Source: Frigididesulfovibrio sp031551885 (lineage in GTDB: Bacteria; Desulfobacterota; Desulfovibrionia; Desulfovibrionales; Desulfovibrionaceae). Taken from it: DNA of 64,000 nucleotides. The notes beneath the pieces are model-generated. The model saw only the letters and a program-made list of their open reading frames with translations, did not search any database and was not told the origin of the DNA. Below are positions 33,638 through 42,741 of the stretch, one piece after another (position 1 is the first letter of the stretch; every line of letters begins with the position of its first letter). The stretch lies in the NCBI GenBank assembly GCA_031551885.1, contig JAVBMX010000010.1:1-64000 (forward strand). Reading direction: 5' to 3'. A program made the position numbers and the translations under genes.

Positions 33638-34522
33638 TCAGCGCCCGACCCGCATTTCCGCTTTATCCCGTTCCGCGACAATCAACAGCACGGCCGCGAG
33701 AATCAAGCCCGCGCCGATCCACCCGAAGAGCGTGAAGCGCTCATCCCAGACGATCCAGGCCATGATTACGGCGAAAATGGGCTCAAGGGTCGCCAAAACG
33801 ACCGTGCGTACCGGCGACAGCCGCCGCAGTCCCGCGCAGTAGGCCAAGTAAGCCACATAGCTGCAGACCAAGCCCAAAAGAAAAGCCACCAGCCAGTCCA
33901 TCGGCGTTTTGGCGGCGAACGGCACCAAAGGCAGCAGAACCACCGCGCCGACCGCCATACTCAGGCAGTAAATGGTCGCGGCCGAATACCGTGCCAGATA
34001 AATTTTGGAAAAAATGTAGTGAAACGAGTAGGCAAGCCCGGCCAGCAAGCCGCACAGCACCCCCAGCGGAGCCACGACCTCCGCCTGGCCGCCGCCGGAA
34101 AAACTTACGAAGGCCGTGCCGGCAAGGGCCGTGGCAATGGCCGCGACTTTCAAGGGAGTGACGGGTTCTTTGAACACGAGACGAGAAAATACCGCCACCC
34201 AGGCCGGGGCCGTATACAACAGCACGGAGGTGACGGCCGCGCCGCTGTGGCGCACCGAATACTGGTAGGCGACAAAAAAGCCGGCGATGCAAAAAATGCC
34301 GAACAGCACAAACGCGCCGGCATCCGCTTTGCGTTGAATACGCAGCGTCCCCACGGCGAGGGAGTGCACCCCGAACAACGCCGCGCCGAAGGCCGCCCGC
34401 CAAAAAGCCGTTTCCAGCGGATGCAGCCCGCCGACAAGAAGAAATTTGGAAAGAATGCCCAAGAGGCCCCAAGACCAAGCCGCCAATAAGACGAAGAGAT
34501 ATCCAGAATGCCTTTGGATCAT
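33638..34522 (-). CDS. EamA/DMT-family transporter
   Basis: A 294-residue inner-membrane protein with ten predicted helices in two EamA repeats (LFVLLAAWSWGLLGILSKFL at the start; second repeat begins GVLCGLLAGLAYSFHYIFSK). Conserved features include the TSVLLYTAPAWVAV segment and ATLEPIFAVIMAWIVWDE. Members export amino acids, metabolites or drugs. The substrate is not deducible. It is read leftward alone, divergent from the large operon at 34706. Confidence 0.9.
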   Translation of the reverse strand: MIQRHSGYLFVLLAAWSWGLLGILSKFLLVGGLHPLETAFWRAAFGAALFGVHSLAVGTLRIQRKADAGAFVLFGIFCIAGFFVAYQYSVRHSGAAVTSVLLYTAPAWVAVFSRLVFKEPVTPLKVAAIATALAGTAFVSFSGGGQAEVVAPLGVLCGLLAGLAYSFHYIFSKIYLARYSAATIYCLSMAVGAVVLLPLVPFAAKTPMDWLVAFLLGLVCSYVAYLAYCAGLRRLSPVRTVVLATLEPIFAVIMAWIVWDERFTLFGWIGAGLILAAVLLIVAERDKAEMRVGR

Positions 34523-34621
34523 AGATTTTCCTTATATCCCCACCAGCTTCTCCGCACTTTTACTTTCTCCCCCAACATTGTCAACGGTTTCTCCCCGCGC
34601 GTCGGATCTTTCTTTAAATGA

Positions 34622-34650
34622 TTGCAGCCCGAACGACCTCGGTATATACT
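34622..34650 (+). promoter_or_regulatory. sigma-70 promoter of the cobU-recN-lpxK-rnr operon
   Basis: TTGCAG (34622-34627) and TATACT (34645-34650) separated by exactly 17 bases, about 56 bases before the chosen start at 34706. The upstream gene is divergent, so this is the natural start of the eight-kilobase coupled operon. Confidence 0.75.
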
Positions 34651-34705
34651 TGGCCTGCGCCGAGCAATGCAGCCGGATCCAAGCCGTCAAAACAGGCCGA
34701 CTTAT

Positions 34706-36010
34706 ATGACTAAAAACAAGCCGTCCGTTGTTTCATATTTGGTTCTTCCCTTATCGCTCATCCTGCTGTTTTCTTCCGGGGTTGGGATTTACCAATGGGG
34801 CGTCAGCGACTATGCCCCGGAATCCGTTCGCGAATTTTTCGCTAAAATTTCCGGGACACCTTCCACACCAAGGAATCTAAAGGCCTCCACGCCGCCTTCT
34901 CAGACCGATACGCCGCCCCCCGTGCAATACAGCGAACCGGCCCCCAAAGACCCCCTGTTCGACCCGCCGGCCGCTCCAGAGTCCAACGCCGTGGCGGAAA
35001 CCGACGCCCCCTGGGTGGAGCTGGAACAAGAGCAAGATCAAGAAGCGCGGCAGGCGCCTGTCGCCGTTTCTCGGTTCGAATACAACAAAGCCGTTCCGGC
35101 CGCTGGGCTGAACCCCATCAGCGTGCGCGGAACGGTGCAGATCAAAGAGCCTGTCGATACCGACAACCTGTACGGTTCCTCTGAAAGCCGAACCGACGCG
35201 GAAGCCCCCCTGCCGGCCGTCAGAGGCGAAGACCCCATGGTCCGTCTCGACTTTGTCCAGGCCATGGCCCGGTATCTCGCCCGCAACTACTGGCCCTCGG
35301 ACAGCCACCCCGCCGCTCGCGGGCGCGGCATCACCACGGCCGGAACCAAGTTGACCAATTTGACCTTCGGCGTTCCCATGCGCGGCTTCGGCGTATCGCC
35401 GGAAAGCGGCCCGGCCGGTCGCAAGCGGGTGCTTGACTACGCCATGAACAAAGAGATGCTCAATGCCTTGTACACCCTGTACGGCAAGCGCTTCTTTTCG
35501 GCCTTGGCCAAAGCGGCCGACGAACGCCGCATTCCGGATGAAAACGGCCGCCCCCTGACCCCCGCCGAGCGTTCGGAAATGTACACCATCTATGCCGAGC
35601 GCGCCCGCGCCCTGGCCGGGGTCATCCGAGCCTGTTGCGCCGCGCCGGATCTGGACGAACGCATTACAGCCTATACCGCAGCCGAAGAACAAGTCTACAT
35701 GGTGTACGAGCAGCTTTTGAACCAGCCGAACGACGCGAACCGTTCCTCTCTGCAGGCGTCGTACCAGCAGGCCATCGTCAAACGGGATCAGGCCAGAGAA
35801 ATGGCCGCCTCATCCCTGCGCCGCGCCGGCGACACCAAAGGCATGGATACCGACTCGCTGGTCTACATCGCGGCGTGGCTCAACCGTCGCGGCTTTGAGA
35901 AAAGCGATGCCTTCCAAGCCCTGGCCGACACCTTGGACCGCGTCGCCACGCAACTGGACAAGGACCGCGCCACGGCGCAGGAAAAGGGAACGCACACCGC
36001 CCTCCAATGA
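34706..36010 (+). CDS. single-pass membrane protein, unknown function
   Basis: A 434-residue protein. One membrane helix at about 12-30 (VLPLSLILLFSSGVGIYQWG) is followed by a Pro/Thr/Glu-rich linker to about residue 190. A helical C-terminal domain with conserved-looking segments (LDFVQAMARYLARNYWP, LNALYTLYGKRFFSALAKAA) follows. I do not recognise the family. It likely sits in the inner membrane with its bulk in the periplasm. The ribosome site is poor. ATG 34667 in the same frame is the alternative start. Its stop overlaps the cobU start (ATGA). It is the first gene of a long coupled operon. Confidence 0.7.
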   Translation: MTKNKPSVVSYLVLPLSLILLFSSGVGIYQWGVSDYAPESVREFFAKISGTPSTPRNLKASTPPSQTDTPPPVQYSEPAPKDPLFDPPAAPESNAVAETDAPWVELEQEQDQEARQAPVAVSRFEYNKAVPAAGLNPISVRGTVQIKEPVDTDNLYGSSESRTDAEAPLPAVRGEDPMVRLDFVQAMARYLARNYWPSDSHPAARGRGITTAGTKLTNLTFGVPMRGFGVSPESGPAGRKRVLDYAMNKEMLNALYTLYGKRFFSALAKAADERRIPDENGRPLTPAERSEMYTIYAERARALAGVIRACCAAPDLDERITAYTAAEEQVYMVYEQLLNQPNDANRSSLQASYQQAIVKRDQAREMAASSLRRAGDTKGMDTDSLVYIAAWLNRRGFEKSDAFQALADTLDRVATQLDKDRATAQEKGTHTALQ

Positions 36011-36615
36011 GTACACGCGCCTTTCCTTTCATTCTGGTCGCCGGTGGTTGCCGTAGCGGCAAGAGCGCTTACGCCCAGAAAATTTTGGAATCCCTGGCTC
36101 CCGTGCGGCTCTATGCCGCAACCGCCGAGGTTCGAGACCCGGACATGGCCCGCCGGGTCGCCGCGCATCAAGCCGCCCGAGGCGAAGGGTGGCATACCGT
36201 GGAAACACCCCTCGGTCGGCTTCCTCTCTTGCCCTCGCCCCTGCCGGAGCATTGCGGCGTGCTGTTTGACTGCCTGAGCGTATGGACGGCCGGGCGGATG
36301 GAAAGCGGCCCGAGCGACGAAGGTGCCGTCATGGCCGATGTGCGCGCCTGCCTCAAATTTTTGTATGCCCTTCCCTGCCCGGTGGTGATTGTCGCCACCG
36401 AAACCGGCCTCGGGGTGATCCCCGCGGACCGGACAAGCCGTCGTTTCCGGGATTTTTCCGGCCTGGCGGCGCAGGAGGCGGCCCGAACGGCCCACGACGT
36501 GTATTTCATGCTCTGTGGCCTGCCCTTGTGTCTTAAGGGAACGCCGCCGCCCATCCCCCCTTCACACCTTTTCACCGACGGAGAATCTCTCCATGCCTCC
36601 GGCCAAACCGGGTGA
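36007..36615 (+). CDS. cobU: adenosylcobinamide kinase/guanylyltransferase
   Basis: A 202-residue enzyme that phosphorylates adenosylcobinamide and transfers GMP to it, late in cobalamin assembly. It shows the P-loop GGCRSGKS at 13-20, the RLYAATAEVRDPDMARRVAAH region, the second motif LFDCLSVW and VVIVATETGLGVIPAD. The catalytic His lies in the RVAAHQ stretch. It starts within the stop of the preceding gene (ATGA), and its end overlaps the next gene by 23 bases. No other cobalamin genes are in the window. Confidence 0.93.
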   Translation: MSTRAFPFILVAGGCRSGKSAYAQKILESLAPVRLYAATAEVRDPDMARRVAAHQAARGEGWHTVETPLGRLPLLPSPLPEHCGVLFDCLSVWTAGRMESGPSDEGAVMADVRACLKFLYALPCPVVIVATETGLGVIPADRTSRRFRDFSGLAAQEAARTAHDVYFMLCGLPLCLKGTPPPIPPSHLFTDGESLHASGQTG

Positions 36616-37087
36616 CTTTATCACCGCCAAGTGTTCCCGCTGCGACGACGTGACCGGCCATGTGGTCATGCTTGTTCTGGACGGGCAAATCGCCAAAGTT
36701 GAGTGCAAGGCATGCGGCAGCGTGCACAAATACCGGGAATTCCGGCCGCCGAAAACCGCCGGGAAAACACCTTCCCTGCGCAGGGTTCGAAGCGGGCAAA
36801 GCCGTGAAACGGCTGTGGATCTTGACGCGCCGCGCAGATCGTCCACCGTTTCCCGCGCTCCGGCGGCCCCTAGAGGCGCGGCCAAGCTGCACAGCGCCTG
36901 GCAGGAATCCATGGTCCGGCTTGCGGTTCTCGAACCCAAGCCGTATTCCATGCAGGAAAGCTTTGAGGTCGACACCCTGCTGCTGCACCCCACCTTCGGC
37001 CGGGGTGTGGTTTTGAAAACCGTGCGCCCGGACAAAATCGAAGTCCTGTTTGAAGACGGCATAAAAATCCTACGCTGCAAACTATAG
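36593..37087 (+). CDS. zinc-ribbon protein with UvrD-tail-like C-terminus
   Basis: A 164-residue protein. N-terminal zinc ribbon CSRC...CKAC (Cys14, 17, 38, 41). A basic, Ser/Arg-rich linker follows. Residues 125-164 (DTLLLHPTFGRGVVLKT, KIEVLFEDGIKILRC) match the small Tudor-like domain found at the C-terminus of UvrD/PcrA helicases, which binds RNA polymerase. It could therefore be a transcription- or repair-linked adaptor (inference). It overlaps cobU by 23 bases, and recN begins 10 bases after it. Confidence 0.75.
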   Translation: MPPAKPGDFITAKCSRCDDVTGHVVMLVLDGQIAKVECKACGSVHKYREFRPPKTAGKTPSLRRVRSGQSRETAVDLDAPRRSSTVSRAPAAPRGAAKLHSAWQESMVRLAVLEPKPYSMQESFEVDTLLLHPTFGRGVVLKTVRPDKIEVLFEDGIKILRCKL

Positions 37088-37097
37088 AGCCACCGCT

Positions 37098-38717
37098 ATG
37101 CTCGAGCTTTTGCGCATCCGCGATCTTGCCCTGATTGAAGACCTGGAGATGGAATTTTCTCCAGGCATGAACGTGATCACCGGTGAGACCGGCGCGGGCA
37201 AAAGCTTTATTCTCAAGGCTCTGGACTTCGTCACCGGCGAAAAGGCCGGAGCCGACCTGGTGCGCCCCGGCAAAGAAAAAGCCGTGGTCGAGGCCTTGTT
37301 CGTCGTGGACGGTAAGGAATGCATTCTGCGCCGCGAATTGCCGGCCGAAAGCGGCCGCAGCCGGCTCTACATCGACGATACCCTGAGTTCCCTGGAGTCC
37401 GTGACGGAAATGCGCGGCAGGCTTTTGCTGCACACGGCGCAACACGGCCGGCAAAAGCTCTGCCGCCCGGCCTGGCAGGCCGCCGTACTGGACGGATTCA
37501 TGCGCCGGCCGGATCTGCTTGAGGAAAAAGACCGCCTGGTCGGGCTTCTCGGGGCCTGCGCCGTCAAGCGGGCCGCGCTTGAGGACAAAGTACGCGAGCT
37601 GCGGGAAAAGCGGGACATGTTCGAGTTCCAGTTGGCGGAAATCGACGCCGTCAAACCCAAGGCCGGTGAAGAGGATGCCCTGGAGCAAGCCCGTACGGCC
37701 GCCCGGAACCAAACCGCAATCACCGAGAATGCCGTCGCCGGGCTGGCCGCGTTTGCCGGCGACGACGACGGCCCCGGCCTGTGGGACGCCCTGACCACCC
37801 TTGAACGCGCGGTCTCGGCCCTGGCCAAGGTCCACGATGGCTTTGAGGAAACGGCGGAAGCCCTGGGCGGCGCGCGCGATACCCTGAAAGATCTGGAAAA
37901 GAACCTGCGCCGGGTGCGTTCCGAAGCGGCGGAAGAAGCGGACATCGATTCCATTGAAGAGCGACTTTTTGCTCTGGCGCAGCTCAAGCGTAAGCTCAAG
38001 CGGCCATTGGACGAGATTCTCGACCTGCATGCCGAGATTGCCGAGAACCTCAGCTTTCTCGACTCCTGCGACCTGGATCGAAAACACTTGGCCGCCGAAG
38101 AGGAAGAACTGGCCGGGCGACTGCGCGACCTACTGCAAATCTTGAACCCCGCCCGCAGACAGGCCGCCGAGGCGCTGGCCGAAGCCTTGGGGGTGGAACT
38201 TCGCGGGCTGGGATTTGCCGATGAAGCCGCGGCCATGTTCGAATTCAGCCCGCACCAGACGGTGCCCGGCCGCGACGATTTGGCCGAAGAACGTCCCCGC
38301 CTGCTCTGGCGGCCGAACCCCGGACAACCCGCTCAGCCCTTGGACCGCATCGCTTCGGGCGGGGAGCTTTCCCGCTTTCTCTTGGCCTTGGTCGGTATTC
38401 TGGGGCGCAGCCTTGAGGCCGAGCCGACCTTCATCTTTGACGAAGTGGATTCCGGCGTGGGCGGTCTGACCCTCAACCGGGTGGCCGAACGCCTGGAGGG
38501 CTTGAGCAAAGATCGGCAGATCATCCTGATCACCCACTGGCCGCAGCTTGCGGCCAAGGGAAAACGCCACTTTCTCGTGGACAAACGGGTTGCCGACGGG
38601 CACACTTTTACCCGGTGCACCCGACTCACTCCCGAGGCGGTGGCCGCCGAGTTGGCCCGCATGGCGGGCGGCGGCAGACAGGGCGAGGCCTTGGCCCGCG
38701 AACTGGTGCAGGAATGA
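37098..38717 (+). CDS. recN: DNA repair ATPase RecN
   Basis: A 539-residue SMC-like ATPase for double-strand break repair. Walker A GETGAGKS at 29-36, a long coiled-coil middle (150-330), the ABC signature ASGGELSRFLLAL near 415, Walker B TFIFDEVDSGVGG and the switch ITHWPQLAAKG. All ATPase motifs are intact, and the length is near normal (about 550). It lies in the operon after the zinc-ribbon gene and is coupled to the next gene by ATGA. No LexA-like box is visible, which fits an operon position far from the promoter. Confidence 0.95.
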   Translation: MLELLRIRDLALIEDLEMEFSPGMNVITGETGAGKSFILKALDFVTGEKAGADLVRPGKEKAVVEALFVVDGKECILRRELPAESGRSRLYIDDTLSSLESVTEMRGRLLLHTAQHGRQKLCRPAWQAAVLDGFMRRPDLLEEKDRLVGLLGACAVKRAALEDKVRELREKRDMFEFQLAEIDAVKPKAGEEDALEQARTAARNQTAITENAVAGLAAFAGDDDGPGLWDALTTLERAVSALAKVHDGFEETAEALGGARDTLKDLEKNLRRVRSEAAEEADIDSIEERLFALAQLKRKLKRPLDEILDLHAEIAENLSFLDSCDLDRKHLAAEEEELAGRLRDLLQILNPARRQAAEALAEALGVELRGLGFADEAAAMFEFSPHQTVPGRDDLAEERPRLLWRPNPGQPAQPLDRIASGGELSRFLLALVGILGRSLEAEPTFIFDEVDSGVGGLTLNRVAERLEGLSKDRQIILITHWPQLAAKGKRHFLVDKRVADGHTFTRCTRLTPEAVAAELARMAGGGRQGEALARELVQE

Positions 38718-39295
38718 ACAAAACCCTCATCGGCTTTCTGATTCTTCTTGGGCTGATCGCCTCGGCGGCGGTGGGCATCTATCTGATGATTCCCCGTCAG
38801 GACAGGCTGGGCGAGCTTTTGTCCGCAGCCATGCAGGAGCCGGAGAAAATGCCGGAACTCATGGCTTACCTGGATCGGGAAATCGAACGCGCCCCTGAAG
38901 ATTTCTCTTTGCGGTCCACCCGAGCGGCCGTGTACGCCGAGTCGGGCAGAACGGCCGATGCCCTGAACGACATTGAAGCGCTCATCAGCCGGAACCCCGA
39001 CAACCTGGGGCTGGCTTTTGTCCGCTGCACCTTGCTGGAAAGAATCGGCGGCCCCCCGCGCGACAAGCACCTGGTCTGCTACCGGGAAGTGGCCGCGCGC
39101 TTTGAAGACACGCCCGAATCTCCCAAAAGCAAAAATCCGGACTACATCGTCGCCGCGCTCATGGCCGAGTTGCCGGAAGCCGACGATTTGCGCCGAGAAT
39201 ATCTGTCCGGCCTGGGCGACTCCGCTCCCGACAAGCACCTGCGGGAAGTCTTCGCCAACTTCAAGCCCGAGAATCTGACGGGCATCCGCCCATGA
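38714..39295 (+). CDS. membrane-anchored TPR-like protein
   Basis: A 193-residue protein with an N-terminal membrane helix (LIGFLILLGLIASAAVGIYLM) and two or three helix pairs that look like tetratricopeptide repeats (residues 60-115, e.g. LRSTRAAVYAESGRTADALND). Its likely role is protein-protein contact on the outer face of the inner membrane. It is coupled to recN upstream and lpxK downstream (ATGA both times). The partner is unknown. Confidence 0.75.
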   Translation: MNKTLIGFLILLGLIASAAVGIYLMIPRQDRLGELLSAAMQEPEKMPELMAYLDREIERAPEDFSLRSTRAAVYAESGRTADALNDIEALISRNPDNLGLAFVRCTLLERIGGPPRDKHLVCYREVAARFEDTPESPKSKNPDYIVAALMAELPEADDLRREYLSGLGDSAPDKHLREVFANFKPENLTGIRP

Positions 39296-40350
39296 ACCCG
39301 GAATCCCTCTACCGGCGTCTGGCGCCGCTCCTGCGTCCCCTGGCCGCGCCCTATGCCCATATGATGGAACGGCGGCGGCAAGCCTATGCCTGCGGGCGGA
39401 AAGAAACCTACCGCCCCAAAGTTCCGTGTATCTCCCTCGGCAACATCGCCTGGGGCGGCAGCGGTAAAACGCCTTTGACCGGAGCCCTGCTGACCTGGGC
39501 GGCGGAGCGAAACCTTCGGGTTGTGGTGCTTTCGCGCGGTTACGGCGGCGCTCCCGGCGACCGCCCCCTGCTCGTCGCGCCCGACACTCCGCCGGAACGC
39601 TGCGGCGACGAACCCCTCATGCTGGCCCGCGCCCATCCGCAGGCTCGGGTGGTGGTTTTTCCGCGCCGGGCCGAGGCGGCCCGCTTTGCCGAAAACAACC
39701 TGACCCCGGATTTGTTCCTGCTCGACGACGGCATGCAGCATCTGGCCGTGGCCCGGGACCTCGATTTGGTTTTGCTGCGTCCCGCCGATGTGGCCGAAGA
39801 ATGGGGACGGGTCATCCCGTCCGGCTCCTGGCGCGAAGGACCCAAAGCCCTGGCGGCCGCCTCGGCGTTTTTCCTGAAAACAAACGCCGAAACCTTCGAT
39901 CGCCTGCGTCCCCTGATGGAAAAACGGTTGCGTTCCTTCAACGTTCCCGTGTTCTCGTTCGACCTTGCGCCTTCCGGGCTTGCGCCGCTCGGGGAAAACG
40001 CCTCCCCACCCGACGGGGATTACGCGCTCGCCACCGGCGTGGGTGACCCTGCCGGCGTGGAACGCACCGCCGCCCTTCTGCTCGGTCGGCCTCCGGCCGC
40101 CGTATTTCGCTTTGCGGATCACCACCCCTTCGGCCGGGCGGATGTCGAGCGCATCACCGCTCCCGGCCTGCCGGTCGTCTGCACGGCCAAAGACGCGGTC
40201 AAGCTCGCCCCCTTCGCGGTCGCTGCGCCCGTTCCCTTTTTCAGCCTGAACGTCCGCCCGGTCTGGGGGCCCGCCCTGTTCAGCGGGCAACCTTTCCCGC
40301 AGTGGTGGGAAGAACGGCTGCACGCCCTCCGGCCGGAGTTTTTCCCATGA
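39292..40350 (+). CDS. lpxK: tetraacyldisaccharide 4'-kinase
   Basis: A 352-residue inner-membrane kinase that adds the 4'-phosphate to the lipid A precursor, step six of lipid A synthesis. It shows SLGNIAWGGSGKTPLT (P-loop GGSGKT at about 54-59), VVLSRGYGG, GDEPLMLARAHP and LDDGMQHLAVARDLDLVLL, all conserved in LpxK. Its presence shows the host makes lipid A. It is coupled to the TPR-like gene before it and to rnr after it. Confidence 0.96.
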   Translation: MNPESLYRRLAPLLRPLAAPYAHMMERRRQAYACGRKETYRPKVPCISLGNIAWGGSGKTPLTGALLTWAAERNLRVVVLSRGYGGAPGDRPLLVAPDTPPERCGDEPLMLARAHPQARVVVFPRRAEAARFAENNLTPDLFLLDDGMQHLAVARDLDLVLLRPADVAEEWGRVIPSGSWREGPKALAAASAFFLKTNAETFDRLRPLMEKRLRSFNVPVFSFDLAPSGLAPLGENASPPDGDYALATGVGDPAGVERTAALLLGRPPAAVFRFADHHPFGRADVERITAPGLPVVCTAKDAVKLAPFAVAAPVPFFSLNVRPVWGPALFSGQPFPQWWEERLHALRPEFFP

Positions 40351-42689
40351 GCAAACGTTTTTCGCCGGACGAAACGCCGGACGACCTTTCCGCGCTGGTG
40401 CTGCGCTGCCTCAAGCAGACGGGCCGGCCGTTGGATCTGGATTCGGTATTGCGCATCCTGCATTTGCCCCGCAAGGCCAAGCGGGATGTTCAGGCTGTTT
40501 TGCGCGAACTGGCGGCGGCCGGTTCGGCGGTTCGGGCGGGCAACGGCTATGCGTTCGCGGGCAAGCTCAAAAGCGTGGAAGGCGTGGTTTCGGTGCAGCG
40601 TTCCGGCGCGGTGTTCCTGACCAGGACCGGTTCGGGCGGGCGGGACGTGTACCTGCACCCGGCGAACCTCGGCGACGCCCGGCACGGCGACACGGTGCGC
40701 GCGGTGATTCTGCCGGGTCGAACCGGCGCTTCGGTCGAAGGCAAGGTTGTGGAAGTGCTGCACCGAGGCATGGTGGAAGTTCCGGTCACGCCCGTGCGGG
40801 AGCAGGCCGACGGGCACTGGGTCTGCACGCCGACCTCGCCGCGCATTCAAACCCTGTTTGTGGTCGATGTTTCGGCCCTGCCCAAACCGCCGCACCCGGG
40901 TGGCACCCTGCTGGTCCGCCCCGGCGAAACGCTCGGGCCCGGCCTGTGCGCGGCCGTGGCCACGGCCGACTTGGGCAATGAAGACAGCCCGGAGGCCCAG
41001 GAACGCCTGACCAAAAGCCTGCACTCCGCGCCCGGCCCCTTCCCCTCCGACGCCCTGGCCCAAGCGGCCGAGGTCCCGGAACACCCGGCCGAAGCCGACT
41101 TCTCCGGACGTGAGGATCTGCGCGCCCTTTCGTTTGTGACCATCGACGGCGCCGACGCCAAAGACTTCGACGATGCCGTATACGTGGAAGAAACCCCGGC
41201 CGGGTATCGCCTGTTGGTGGCCATCGCCGACGTCTCCCACTACGTGCCCGAGGGGTCGCCCCTGGACCGCGAAGCCCTGCGCCGGGGCAATTCCTGGTAT
41301 TTTCCGCGTTCCGTGGAACCCATGTTGCCCCATGCCCTGTCCAACGGCCTGTGCAGCCTGAACCCGCAGGTGCCGCGCTTGGTGATGACGGCGGAACTGC
41401 ATGTTTCCCCGGCCGGAGCCGTGGGGCGAACCGCGTTTTACCCGGCGGTGATCCACAGCGCGGCCCGGCTCACCTATGATCAAGTTCGGGACGGGCTGCT
41501 GCTGGATACGCCGAACCCCGACGCCCTGCCCGAGGCCGTGACCCCCATGTTGCGCTCGGCCCTGGCCCTGGCCCGCCTTTTGGCGGATATGCGCCGCCGG
41601 CGCGGTTCTCTGGACTTCGATCTGCCCGAGGCCGAATTTTTTTTCGATGCCGAAGGAAACATCGAGCGGATTCACCCCCGCGAACGCCACTGGGGGCACC
41701 GGCTGATCGAGGAATTCATGCTCGCCGCCAACGAAGCCGTGGCCCGTTTTCTGCGCGGCAAGAACCTGCCTTTCCCTTACCGCCTGCACCCCGCCCCGGA
41801 CCCGGAAAAGCTGGAAACCCTCGGCGCGTACCTGGCCGGAACGGGCCTCTCGGAGCGACTTGGGCGGGAAAAAAGCAAGCCGGCAGGCCGGGGGAAGCGG
41901 CCGCGCCAAAACCCGGTTCCGGACGTGCGCGCCGTACTTCGGGCCGTGGCCGGAACCCCGGCCGAATACACGGTCAACCGGCTGGTCCTGCGGGCCATGA
42001 TGCAGGCCCGCTACAGCCCGGAGGCCGAAGGGCACTTTGGGCTGGCTTCCGATTGCTATTGCCACTTCACGTCACCCATTCGGCGCTATGCGGACCTCAT
42101 GGTCCACCGGGCGCTCAAACATACCCTGGCTCTGCCGGGCTATGGCCCGCCACCGTCTTTTGTCCGCCAGGAACGCATCTGCGAAGACCTCAACCTGTGC
42201 GAACGCGCGGCAACGGAAGCCGAACGCGAAATCCACAAGCGTCTGTCCATCCTGCATTTACGCGAACGGATCGGCGAAGAACTTGATGGGGTGGTTTCTT
42301 CCGTCGCCGACTTCGGTATCTTCGTGGAACTGCCGGAGGTGCTCTGCGACGGGATGATCCGCCTGGGATTCCTGACGGACGACTATTACGAATACATCCC
42401 TGAGCGCCAGGAACTGCGCGGCAAAAACACCCGGCGGACCTTCCGGCTGGGTATGCCTCTGCGCGTGCGCCTGGTGGAGGCAAGCCTCGCCCGTTTGGAA
42501 ATCGATCTCGCTCCGGCGGATCTGGATGTGGACACGGCTTCCGCCTCTTCCCACCCGCCTATGCGCCCGGAGCAGCGCCCCCCGTCCCGCCGCAAGTCCT
42601 CAGCGCCGGAAGCCCGCCGCCCGCACACCCAAAGGAAACCGCGCCGAAACGCGCGCTCATCCCGGAAGACGGCTCGCGGGCGGAAGTAA
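40347..42689 (+). CDS. rnr: ribonuclease R
   Basis: A 780-residue 3'-5' exoribonuclease that degrades structured RNA. There is an N-terminal winged-helix domain, then OB-type cold-shock domains (about 70-210) and the RNB catalytic domain, with DGADAKDFDDAVYVE near residue 270 holding the metal-binding aspartates. A C-terminal S1 domain (ELDGVVSSVADFGIFVELPE) follows, then a basic Ser/Arg tail ending in RKTARGRK. The start overlaps the lpxK stop (ATGA). The RNB is interrupted by a short Lys/Arg-rich insert at about 510-525. It is the last gene of the operon. Confidence 0.95.
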   Translation: MSKRFSPDETPDDLSALVLRCLKQTGRPLDLDSVLRILHLPRKAKRDVQAVLRELAAAGSAVRAGNGYAFAGKLKSVEGVVSVQRSGAVFLTRTGSGGRDVYLHPANLGDARHGDTVRAVILPGRTGASVEGKVVEVLHRGMVEVPVTPVREQADGHWVCTPTSPRIQTLFVVDVSALPKPPHPGGTLLVRPGETLGPGLCAAVATADLGNEDSPEAQERLTKSLHSAPGPFPSDALAQAAEVPEHPAEADFSGREDLRALSFVTIDGADAKDFDDAVYVEETPAGYRLLVAIADVSHYVPEGSPLDREALRRGNSWYFPRSVEPMLPHALSNGLCSLNPQVPRLVMTAELHVSPAGAVGRTAFYPAVIHSAARLTYDQVRDGLLLDTPNPDALPEAVTPMLRSALALARLLADMRRRRGSLDFDLPEAEFFFDAEGNIERIHPRERHWGHRLIEEFMLAANEAVARFLRGKNLPFPYRLHPAPDPEKLETLGAYLAGTGLSERLGREKSKPAGRGKRPRQNPVPDVRAVLRAVAGTPAEYTVNRLVLRAMMQARYSPEAEGHFGLASDCYCHFTSPIRRYADLMVHRALKHTLALPGYGPPPSFVRQERICEDLNLCERAATEAEREIHKRLSILHLRERIGEELDGVVSSVADFGIFVELPEVLCDGMIRLGFLTDDYYEYIPERQELRGKNTRRTFRLGMPLRVRLVEASLARLEIDLAPADLDVDTASASSHPPMRPEQRPPSRRKSSAPEARRPHTQRKPRRNARSSRKTARGRK

Positions 42690-42741
42690 TTTATTTACGA
42701 TATAAGTTTACTTATTATACGGATCGCGCTATGCTTTCCGT

